Assembly (NCBI RefSeq): GCF_954871325.1
Contig: NC_088778.1
Location: 29,187,120 to 29,251,119, forward strand
Direction of reading: 5' to 3'
Origin: Gordionus sp. m RMFG-2023
Taxonomy: Eukaryota > Nematomorpha > Gordioida > Chordodea > Parachordodidae
Length of the DNA: 64,000 nt
Shown here: piece by piece, positions 11,661 to 21,559 of the stretch
Position numbering within the stretch: the first letter of the stretch is position 1
How the letters are laid out: every line of letters begins with the position of its first letter
Made by a program: the position numbers and the translations under genes
The notes under the pieces: model-generated
Databases searched by the model: none
The model's input: the letters and a program-made list of their open reading frames with translations, nothing else
Told to the model about the DNA's origin: nothing

Positions 11661-11967
11661 AATTTTGAAAAATAAAAAAAATTCGCATTCTTCATTATAA
11701 AATTGAAAAATCTTAATTAAATGAACTCTCAAGTCAGTCATAACATAAATGTCAATTATCACTAAATAAAAATTCATTTATTTATTTTTAATTTTTATAG
11801 TTAATAATGACTATTTAAAATATTTAATTTTAAAATATATGAGGTCAAGTCCTGCTATTTAAAAAAAGACGGGTATTTAAAAAAAATTAAAATACGGTAT
11901 GGCCCCTGCAGGTATCTGATAAAAATTATCAACTAAAAAATGTTTATTAAATATTTGGAAGAAAAAA

Positions 11968-12085
11968 GATTACGACACCTGGGATTCCCAAGCGGTCACC
12001 CATCCAAGTACTAACCAGGCTCAACGTTGCTTAACTTCGGTGTTCGAAAGGGAACCGGTGCTTTCAACGTGATATGGTCGTAATC
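11968..12085 (-). rRNA. 5S rRNA gene copy, near-complete
   Basis: About 118 nt on the minus strand, from GATTACGACCATATCACGTT-type sequence to GTGTCGTAATC; the two ends pair as helix I. The internal control region (AGTTAAGCAACGTTGAGCCT, then TACTTGGATGGGTGACCGC) is intact, with one difference from the copy at 49,149 in the final third. A run of six T follows directly on the transcribed strand, a normal Pol III stop. It may be active, but any of the copies could be a dispersed pseudogene. Confidence 0.75.
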
Positions 12086-12439
12086 GAAAGTTGCAGTTTT
12101 AAAATCTTTATTTGGGTGAATCAAAATTTTTTAATGTAAATTATTTAAGAATTACAATTTTTAATAACAAATAATTTCGGTTTAAACAAAAATTATCTTA
12201 AATAAACAAAATATGTTACATTTATACCTTTATTTATTTATTTTTTAAAATATTTTGATTTAACAAATAAAAATAATTTACGCCCTCTAGCAGATTAAAT
12301 AATGTTAATTTATGTGAAATAAACAAATTAAAAATGATAGTACAAAATAATTAGAAAATCTGAAAGATATCTTCCTTTTACTCCTAATAAATCATCTATT
12401 TTTTGAGAGTTTAATTATAGTTTTTATAAAATAATTTTT

Positions 12440-13430
12440 TATACCCTCTTCATTTTTTTTAAAATAACTTACAAGATGTATTTATAAATTACATTTAAAT
12501 TCATGGCATGTTATTGATAATCACCAACATTCTCATGGGATGTAATTGTAATATTATCACTTGATATTGAATTTTTAAGGAAGACTTATATCCTTTCAAT
12601 ATTTGCCTTTTTTTTAAAGTTACCAATAAAATATCATTAAATTTTATAATTTAATTTGTTTGTTTTTGATGATCTTCTTTCAATAAAACGTATTTGGCAT
12701 AAATTTTTAATAAACAGATTCTAGCCATGTGCTGCACATCCAAAGGATTCAATAAATTCCTAACTTTGTAAATCGTCATAAATTAATTAAAAACCTAGGT
12801 TTTGAAGATGATTTTTGAATACTTTTTAGTCGGTCAATTGACCGGTCAAAATCAGTCAATTGACCGGAGGAGTATTTGACCTGGTAAAATACTCTAAAAA
12901 AATTTGAAGAAATAAAAATAAAATATGTTTAAAGAGGGAAAAACGATATAAATATAGTACTTTCTTTCCTTTTCTATTAAATATAAACCCTCTCCCTCCC
13001 TCCCTCTTTACCTTAGTAATAATTTTTTTTTCTTCCTTTCTTATATTATTTATAGCTGGCGCCAAAGTTTTTTTATAAATAAAAAAAGTATTTAAAATGA
13101 GAAAATTTTCTAAAAAAAGTATTTAAAAATGAAAAAAAATATATTAAATAACAAAAAATAAATTTTGATAGAATTTCTAAAAAACAATTATTAATAAATT
13201 AAAATTTTTAGAAATTTTTTGAGGGATAGAGTTAAACAATAAATAAATTGTTGCCAATTCAATAGGTCTTTAATTATCGATTGATACCTATAATAACCAT
13301 ATATTTATATCTATAATAAGTTCAATAAAAAATTACTTAAAATATATGGGTTTGAACCATAGATCTGTGCTCGGCAGATTTAGTCGATTTTTAAAGCCAA
13401 GCGAGAGGTCTGGATATAACATTATCAACC
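12440..13430. other. AT-rich stretch, no gene recognised
   Basis: Unit homology ends at about 12,440. At 12,836-12,880 there is a cluster of the palindrome CGGTCAATTGACCG and its half TCAATTGACCGG, possibly a lone transposon end. The minus-strand 69-codon frame at 12,856-13,065 is of low complexity and not credible. Confidence 0.4.
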
Positions 13431-13448
13431 CATTAACAACACTAGTAA

Positions 13449-13560
13449 TAGTGTTGTTAAACGGCTAAGCCGAGTCGACTTAGCTATGACTCGAGCCTAG
13501 TTTCCAGTCGATAAAACAGCTCAGACTCGAGTCGAATTTAAATTAAAAAAAATATAATGA
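13449..13560. mobile_element. hAT terminus with TAGTGTTGTTAAA end and palindromic subterminal motifs
   Basis: The sequence TAGTGTTGTTAAACGGCTAA is a typical hAT end, followed by CGGCTAAGCCG, GAGTCGACTTAGC and GACTCGAGTCGAA palindromes. Immediately outside it, after a 4-base gap, sits the reverse complement TTAACAACACTA, so two identical 12-bp ends face away from each other. No second end of this element was found downstream. Confidence 0.45.
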
Positions 13561-15670
13561 TCACAATATAAAATTTAATATTAGTTTATAAACAAATTGA
13601 TTTAAAATATAAAAGTTGTTTTTAACAAAAAGAAAGAAACAATTCTTAATACATTTGAAATTTTTAAGTTACGCCATAAATGGCTTAAGGATGTAAAAAA
13701 AAAAAACAATTTTTTAAAGTTAATACTGTTAAACATTTCACACTTTTTTTTTTTTTTTTTATAATTTTTGTCGTTTGTCATTCTTGCTCGTTCACCTCTT
13801 CGTTGATCTTTTTTTTTGTTGTACGTTTTATCAATTTAGTTCCACACTTTGTTTTAATATAAGGAAGAGAAAAAAAATATTTATTATCAAATTTAATTCA
13901 TTATAAAATTTTCTAGGCAACACACTATTTCTAACTGGTCTTTGAACGTTGCGATTCTGATCATTTACTTGTACATTTTGGTTTCTTGGTTCATCACCTC
14001 CCCTTCTAAAATTCAATGTATAAGGTGATGCATTATTATTAACATTCGCTTTAAAAACTGTTGCACCATTAGAAGAAAGTTCTACATTAGTTGATCTTTT
14101 TTTTATTTGGTCCAAGTGTCTTTTTATAATTTTGTTCCCAGTATCTATATCATACAACAAATTTCCGTTTTTGCGCATTATTGTACCTTTTTCCCAATTA
14201 TTATCTTTAAAAGTTTTATACCATATGCTGTCTCCTATTTCTATATCCTTATCTATTGATATCTTGCGATTTAGTATATGATCTCTTTCATCCCTCGGTT
14301 TTATCAACTCCCATTTTGTCCTAATCATTCTGGAGAACATTACTTCGCTTGGTATTTTGTTGGTCGTTGCGTTGGGTGTATTACGATAATTAAAAAGAAA
14401 CTTTTCTAGAGCTATGTTTACGTCTATTTTATTATTATTTTCCATATTCCTTTTCATATTCATTTTCATTGATCTAATCATACGCTCACATTGGCCATTG
14501 GACTGTTGGTGGTGAGGTGCGGTGAGCAAGTGTTCGATTTCGTGATCTTCGCAAAATTTCTTAAATAATTTACTGGTAAAGTTAGATTATCACTGACTAT
14601 TCTATTAGGTATACCAAATAAACTTATTATTTTCATCAATTCTTTAATCGTTGATTCCGTAGTTGTGTTTCTCATTCTCCTAATAATAGGAAATTTGCTG
14701 AAGGCGTCAACACATACCATAAAATTATTATCTTTGAACTCTGCAAAGTCTATGTGTACGCGCTCGAATACTTTCGTTGCTGTTTCCCATGGGTTTTGAA
14801 TATTATGAGGATTGTCTGCGTATTTATTGCAAGCATCGTAATTCTTTACCTCCTGATCTATTTCTGCATTTAAACCAGGCCACCACTGATACTCTCTCGC
14901 TAATGATTTTGTTTTTCCAGCACCGAGATGCCCATTATGCAACTCTTGCAAAATCTCTTTTCTCATACCTTTCGGTATTATGATCCTATTCTCTTTAAAA
15001 AGGCAACCTTTGATTAAACTCAATTCCAATACCATATTTTTATACGTTTTGTTCTTTATCTGCTCATGATTCCTTATATCGTTGATTACTTCCATTAGTT
15101 CTTGATCAATATTAGTTTCTTTAACTATTATTTTAAAATTTGTGTCCCAAAAATTGTCATCAATTATTTCGTCATCTAACTTTTTGCCACCATGAAAAGG
15201 TTGCAGAAATCAAAGGCAGAAAATAAATGTTATAGACGTATATTACGTAAATTTATTGATATTTAAATTAAAAAAATATAATGATCACATATTCAAAATA
15301 GTTTCCTATATATATTGACAATTTAATTTAATGTAATTTATAATAAATTGATTTTTTTTTAAAAGTTAAAAATAAAAAATTGAACATTAGTTTATTAAGT
15401 AAATTGATTTATAAAATATAAAATTTAATATTAGTTTGTAAACAAATTGATTTAAAATATAAAAGTTGTTTTTAACAAAAAGAAAGAATCTGATTTATAA
15501 AATATAAATTTAATATTAGTTTATAAACAAATTGATTTAAAATATAAAAGTTGTTTTTAACAAAAAGAAAGAAACAATTCTTATTACATTTGAAATATTT
15601 TAAGTTACGCCATAAATGGCTTAAGGATGTAAAAAAAACAATTTTTTAAAGTTATACTGTTTAATAGATA
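13545..15670. repeat. Direct repeats enclosing a Ty3/gypsy fossil
   Basis: A segment of about 185 bp at 13,550-13,735, with GATTTAAAATATAAAAGTTG and ACGCCATAAATGGCTTAAGG, recurs at about 15,480-15,665, and a partial third copy starts at about 15,413. The pol fossil lies exactly between. The repeats are either the ends of the original insertion or a later local duplication. Confidence 0.6.
13831..15210 (-). mobile_element. Ty3/gypsy fossil, H2C2 and integrase region
   Basis: Read on the minus strand. From high to low coordinates: the H2C2 zinc-binding region with LHNGHLGAGKTKSLA, WWPGLNAEIDQEV and a CNK motif (about 14,960-14,800), the integrase core with VHIDFAEF, VCVDAFSKFPII and a VSDN segment (about 14,770-14,580), then APHHQQSNGQCERMIRSMK and the integrase tail (about 14,530-13,920). 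Same family as 37,388-40,300, but more diverged. LTRs, gag and reverse transcriptase are absent. It is broken, with about two or three breaks, and truncated at the upstream side. Fossil. Confidence 0.8.
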
Positions 15671-16235
15671 TTTACAGGGAAGGCAGGAGAGGCAAGACTG
15701 ATTTTATTTAAAATTCATTTTAAAATCTTTTATTTTTTTTTCTATATCTACTAAAAAATTTTACAACTATATATAATATTATTTTAATACATATACAATT
15801 TACAATTTGTTTTAAGGTTACTTTAAGAAAAGTTATTTTAACATTTTACATATACAAATACGATATCTTTTTTAAAGGTCTCACAAAATAATTTTCATAT
15901 AAAGAAAAACAGGTAATTAAATAAATTTAAAATTATAAAGTTTATTCAAAATTCACATATTAAAGGATTTAAACTATTTATTATGAGATAAAAGGAAATA
16001 CAACTATCAATATCTATTCATTTTTTATTGATTATATTCTAATAATATATTTTCATAAATTATACATATCATAAGAAAATGAATCTTACTGCAATTAATA
16101 AAATATATATATAAAATATTCCAGTGTCATAATCTAAATTATAAATTGAAGAAAAAAAATTAAAAGATTTTGAATTTATTTAAACAGGAGATTTTAAAAT
16201 TTATTTATGCAAATCATAATTTTTTAATTTAAGAA
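15670..16235. other. AT-rich spacer
   Basis: No gene recognised. A weak similarity between 15,675-15,740 and the outer part of the LTR at 37,388 (GGCAGG near ACTTTTAATTTT-like sequence) is too slight to call. Confidence 0.3.
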
Positions 16236-16852
16236 TTACAATTTATTTTAATAACAAATAATTTATTTTTAAACAAAAATTATTATCTTAAATAAACAAG
16301 ATATTTTTTTTACATTTAATACCTTTATTTATTTATTAAGTAAAATATTTTGATTTATTAAGTAACATAATTTTACGCCATCTAGCGTATAAAATAATGT
16401 TATATTTATATGAAATAATCAAATTAAAAATGATAGTACAAAATAGTTATAAAATACTCCTAATAAATCCGTCATTTGAGTGGTTAAAAAAAGGATAATT
16501 TTTGACAAAAAAATATATATAATAAATGGAATCTACTTTGTAGAAAAAAACATTTTAAAATTATTTATATTAAATTTGAAAAATAAAAAAAATTGATCTT
16601 TATACACTTTTCATTATAATTGAAAAATCAGATTTAAATGAACTCTCAAGTCAGTCATTAAATAAGAATTTATTTTTAATTTTTACAGCTAATAATGACT
16701 TTTTAAAATAGTTAATTTTAAAAGATATGCCCCGGGTATTATAAAAAAAATTTCAGGAACGGGTCGGGTATAACAATTAAAATATGGGCAGGCCCCTGTA
16801 GATATCTGATAAAAAGATCAACTAAAAGATGATTATCAAATATAATGCCTGA

Positions 16853-16944
16853 GAAGACAGGTGGTCATCCATCCTAACCAGGCTCAACGTTGCTTAACTT
16901 CGGTGTTTGAAAGGGAACCGGTGCTTTCAGATATGGTCGTAATC
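16853..16944 (-). pseudogene. 5S rRNA copy, truncated at its 3-prime end
   Basis: Keeps the central part AGTTAAGCAACGTTGAGCCT and the 5-prime segment, but the last quarter (the part after GGATGG) is rearranged and helix I is lost. Not functional. Confidence 0.75.
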
Positions 16945-17299
16945 AAAAATTATAGTTTTAAAAATCATTATTAATGTGAATCATAATTTTTTGAATGTAA
17001 AATATTTTAGGATTACAATTTATTTTAATAACAAATAATTTCGGTTTAAACAAAATTTATTATCTTAAATAAACAAAATGTTTTTACATTTATACCTTTA
17101 TTTATTTATTTTTTAAAATATTTTGATTTATCAAGTAAAAATAATTTACGCCATCTAGCAGATTAAATAATGTTATATTTATGTGAGATGAACAAATTAA
17201 AAATAATAGTACAAAATAATTAGAAAATCGGAAAGATATCTTCCTTTTACTCCTAATAAATCATCTATTTTTTGAGAGTTTAATTTTAGTTTTTATAAA

Positions 17300-17394
17300 A
17301 TTATTTTTTTTATATAAATGTTTATCTTAAATAAGACTATAATTTTGTAATTAAAATTATTCTATAAATACCCAATATATTTACCTGATAAATT
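17300..17394 (+). promoter_or_regulatory. Candidate U5 upstream promoter element
   Basis: The phrase TTATCTTAAATAAGACTATA, then TAATTAAAATTATTCTATAA, lies about 30-90 bases before U5. It is one of the best conserved parts of the flanks: variants at 5932, 34,024, 49,670, 54,205 and 56,310. In snRNA genes of animals a proximal sequence element lies about 55 bases upstream, so this is the natural candidate. Inference from position and conservation only. Confidence 0.4.
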
Positions 17395-17514
17395 CAGTCT
17401 CAGATTCTTCGCAGAACGCATAAATCTTTCGCCTTTTACTAAAGATTTCCGTGCGAAGGATCATAAATGAGTTATTTCATCTATTGAATATTTTTTTATC
17501 CCTATTTTAAGGGA
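17395..17514 (+). ncRNA. U5 spliceosomal snRNA, best copy
   Basis: U5 pairs with exon ends in the U4/U6.U5 tri-snRNP. The sequence has the invariant loop CGCCTTTTACTAAAG in a stem TAAATCTTT/AAAGATTTC, the lower stem TTCTTCGCA/TGCGAAGGA and TCTCA/TGAG, an Sm-like site AATATTTTTTTA (about 17,488) and a 3-prime hairpin CCCT-ATTTTA-AGGG, giving about 120 nt, the normal U5 length. It is preceded by the conserved upstream element without interruption, which no other U5 copy here has. Of the four copies it is the best candidate for an active gene. Confidence 0.88.
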
Positions 17515-20013
17515 AATTGTTATGTCAATCAATTTAGATATTTTATCATTTTCTTTCCAAAAATACACAAAAAAATAGGAAATTTTGCTCATTTCAATTT
17601 TTTTTGTATAAATTTAAATACTATGTTTATGATATGATTCTTACATATTGTGAATTCCGTTTAAAACATATTTTGGTAAAATTATAAAAAGTGTAATAAA
17701 ATTTCTCCCAACTAATTTTTTGTAATTTATAGTTCGCTTATCGAAAAAAATTTCAACTATATCACAAATAACAAAATAATAATAAATTTTATTTATGAAT
17801 TAATGGTACAAGGTAAAGATTTATTTAATATTATATTTTCTATTAATAATAATTACATATTTAATCTGAAGAAGATTGATAAAAAAAAATTTGTAAATGA
17901 GCCTGTTAAAATCTTTAAATAAAAAAAAATACAAATAATTATAATTTATTATATTTTAAATTTACAATTATAATAATTTATGTGATATTATATTACTAAG
18001 CTCAAAATGGATTTTAAAAATTTATTTGATATATTTAAGAATTTTAACTAAAAAAATGATCATATTGATGATTTTTCAAAATGGATACTAAAATAATCCT
18101 AAACAAATAAAGACTGCGAAATATACAGATGATAGGTTTATCAAGTCTTTAAAAAAGATTATAAATTATTTTACTATTACAATTCGTTTATCGTGTCAAA
18201 TTAAATTTCACCTATATAACAATTAACATATAATAAAATATTTTTATCATTATAAATATGTGCCATTTGTAAATTATTGGATCAAGATGATGATTAATTA
18301 AAAATATACTACTAATTTGGTTTGGCAAATACACCCATATCTGGGAAATGACTCGTTTATAATAGATATTTAATTTGAAGATGGATAAAATTTAAAAAAT
18401 TAGCCTGTTAAAATCTTTTAGTAAATTCAATTTAAAAAAAACATATAAATAATCATTTTTTTATATTATATTTTAGGTAAAAACGTGTCGAATAAATTGC
18501 TTTAAAAAAAATTGAATTCTTAAACAGATCCCTTTAAATCCCATGATGATCCGGGATGCCAGAGTACAAAGGGAGAGGATGCAAAAATTTTTAAGCGGGA
18601 ATATAATAAGCGCTCGTTAGTGGAAAATAAAATAATTTTGAATGTATTATCTTGAAAAAAATATTAACGATTTTTCATTTTTTCCTAGGTGATCCTAGCC
18701 AGCTAGGCGTAAAACTGATCAAGTTCAGAACATATCCATGGCCTAAATCTTTATAATAAAAAAATAGAATTTAAATTGTCAGCTCATTAGCGCCAAGGAA
18801 CTTCCTCATTTACCTTTTACGGTTAAGATGCCAAATTGTCTTTCTTATTATCCGAGTATTTTTTTTAAATAAAAATTAATATACCGCAATGATTCGCTCA
18901 TTTAGTATCCTTATATAAATTAACCTTAAAGTGATTATGATTAGAATTGTTAAACTATCATATATTTATCTCTTTTTTTAAAAAAAACAACTTTTACCTT
19001 AAGGGTACTTGGGATGTGGAAAAGGGAGATTTCCCTTTTGTAGAAAATCTTTCATTTATCCTAAATATCATTCTTAAGCTAAATAAAAATTATCTCTTAC
19101 TCTTCCCCTTTTGCCCAAAATGAAGCAAAGTGTCATTCTTTTCTTTTAAAAGAAATTTTGATACAAGTTAATAATCCTTTTTTTAAAAAAAATAATAATA
19201 ATGACCAATTTTTTCTTAATGCAGAAGCTCTAAAAGCATTGCCTATGTTTGTGTAGGGATTTTTAACTAGTATAGTGATTAAGCCCTGGTTATAATAAAA
19301 TAATTGATTTGTCTCCGAATCAGAAGTATTTTTTTATTAAATTAAATAACGATAAAATTCCAATTAAAGTAAAACAAAAATTTTTCCCTTTTGTTCTACA
19401 AATATTTATCTTTATATAAGAAAAAATATTCAATTATGCGATATAAAAAAATAAATCTGTTTTCTTGTTAAAGTAACTGGTATATAAATAAAACAAACCA
19501 TCTCTTGTTAAATAAAAATCAATCGTTACAATTAACAAAAATACAATTTAAAGATAATATAATATTATCAACATAAAATTGTAAATTGAAAACATTACTA
19601 CAGTTTGGAAATTTTTGAGAAATAAAAAAAAGTGATGTAAAATTTAACCCGTTTGGGTGAATTATTTTTAAATACCTGCCCAATAAATATTTTAGGCAAA
19701 ATAATATTATGCAAGCCTTGAGATTTTGCTGATTGACGTCAAAAGGGTTTGTACCTGTATTTGTAAAATCTCGAGGCCTATATAATATTATTTCAGTTAA
19801 CATATCAAAAATCAACTCAAAAACTAGAAAAAAAAATGCACTTTCCCTATAAAAGAGCTGGCATATCTGTTATGAATAAATTTCAACAAAAAATTTAAAA
19901 CTTTATAGCTCAAGCAAATTTTTTTTTTGATTTGATAATATAATTTTTTCAATAAAATATTATATTTATATTAAGGACACGGGAATTTCCCTACCTCTAC
20001 TATTTAATATAAT

Positions 20014-21134
20014 TAGTGTTGTAAACGAACGCGTTCAAAATGAACGCGTTCGTGAACGAAGCTCGTTTTTTTGAAAAAAGGTGATGAACGGCGTTCCTTT
20101 TTTTTGAAGAACTTTGAACGTGAACGCGTTCCTATTCTTTGATGAACGCGTTCAATTTTACGTTCGTTCAATTTAAAAAAACTTTTTATTTTTTTTATTT
20201 GAAAAATTAATATTAATCCGCATTTTTTAACAAAAAAGTTTTATATTTTTATTTATTTGAAAAATTAATATTTAATCCAATTTTTTAACAAAAAAGTCTT
20301 ATATATTTTTTAATAAGCTGTTTTACTTTTTCCTCTTTCATATTGCAATTAACGTACCATAACGTGCTACTGCTAGAGAAGATAAGATTAAAGTTTATTA
20401 ATTTGAATATTTTATATTTTAATTTAATAGATTAGCATTTGCATGGATATAAATATTTCATCATTAGATTCTGAAAATCAAAATTCAATATTAGATGAAT
20501 TAGAATTACCATGGCCCAAATATCAAAAATATTTCACTGTTTTATAATCAATTCCGAGATATCTTTTTTTTTGACGAGGAAGAAGAGGGCATTGGAGGAA
20601 GATAACATAGCTCAATTTTTTGAAACAATGGATAAAACATTAAATGTTTTTAATAAATTCCCCCTTTTAAAAGAATTGTTTATCAAGTATAACACCGCAA
20701 TCCCTTCATCTGCCCCTGTTGAGCGAGTTTTTAGTATAGCTAACGCTGTATTAACTGCCAAGCGTTCATGCCTATCAGATGAAAATTTTGAAAAGCAATT
20801 ATTATTAAAAATTAATAAGAAAAATTTTTTATAAATTTATTTTTTTATCGCTCTATTATATTGTATTTATAATTATATTATCAAAATATAACTTATTTTT
20901 TATCATGGCTAATATATTGTTTTGAAAAATATAAGGCATTTATTTATATTAAATTAAATTTAAAAAAAAATTTATCATAAAATTTTGAACGCATGAACGC
21001 GTTCATGAACTTGAACCCAACGCGTTCAACGCGTTCCTTTTTTTGAATTTGAACGTGAACATGAACGCTTTCTTTTTGTCAATGAACGTTGAACGCGAAC
21101 CCGTTCGATTTTTTTAAAAATGTTTACAGCACTA
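20014..21134 (+). mobile_element. hAT element (1121 bp), internally deleted, with 8-bp target duplication
   Basis: Left end TAGTGTTGTAAACGAACGCG; right end TGTTTACAGCACTA. Perfect target duplication AATATAAT at 20,006-20,013 and 21,135-21,142. The sister unit at about 55,808-55,815 has the same site uninterrupted. Both ends are packed with GAACGCGTTC palindromes. The plus-strand frame at 20,511-20,834 encodes the hAT C-terminal dimerisation domain (KYNTAIPSSAPVERVFSIA, then a conserved L-LLKIN helix), of about 65 residues, with the rest of the transposase missing. Hence a deletion derivative that would need transposase from elsewhere. Confidence 0.88.
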
Positions 21135-21178
21135 AATATAATAAATGAGAATTTCATAGATAATTATTTTAAAAAAAG

Positions 21179-21297
21179 GATTATGACACCTGGAATTCCC
21201 AGGCGGTCACCCATCCTGGTACAAAACAGGCTTAACGCTGCTAAACTTCGGTCTTCAAAAGGGAACTGGTGCTTTCAACTGTATTATAGTCGTAATC
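21179..21297 (-). pseudogene. 5S rRNA copy, diverged
   Basis: Full length (about 119 nt), but with scattered changes in all helices and in the internal control region (for example AGTTTAGCAGCGTTAAGCCT where others have AGTTAAGCAACGTTGAGCCT). Flanked at the right by the usual unit sequence, with the ACGCCATCTAG box at about 21,494 and then loss of homology at about 21,560. Confidence 0.75.
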
Positions 21298-21559
21298 AAT
21301 ACTCAATGTTTTAAAATGTTTATTTACGTAAATCATAATTTTTTAATGTAAAATATTTTAAAATTACATTATTATAATAAACAAATAATTTCGGTTTAAA
21401 CAAAAATTATAATCTTAAATAAACAAAATATGTTTTTGCATTTATCTATTTATTTATTTTTTTTAAATATTTAGATTTATAAGAAAAATAAATTTACGCC
21501 ATCTAGCATATAAAATAATGTTATAATTATGTGAAACATCAAATTAAAAATGATAGCAA

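Larger units (their letters stand above)
8750..12440. repeat. Segmental duplication, copy 2
   Basis: Partner of 2500-6000, in the same orientation and about 6.2 kb away. Long collinear identity, for example the phrases ACCAATGAAGAACGGGGATGG (20 bases of it) and GGAGCGAAGCTTGCGCCCAA. The Ty3/gypsy fossil at 6260-8130 and the CCGGG element lie between the copies. The hAT at 9775-10628 is an insertion private to this copy. Confidence 0.8.
16240..19850. repeat. Best-preserved long 5S-U5 repeat unit
   Basis: Order: ACGCCATCTAG box (about 16,375), CCGGG terminus (about 16,730-16,806), 5S copy (16,853-16,944), ACGCCATCTAG box again (about 17,147), candidate U5 upstream element (17,300-17,390), U5 (17,395-17,514), then a long spacer with TTCGTTTATCGTGTCAAATT (about 18,184), ATCTGGGAAATGACTCGTTT (about 18,340) and CAGCTCATTAGCGCCAA (about 18,780). 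The spacer phrases recur in the same order at 51,300-53,500 and in part at 57,560-58,130, so the unit is at least 3.3 kb. No protein gene was recognised in the spacer. Confidence 0.65.
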
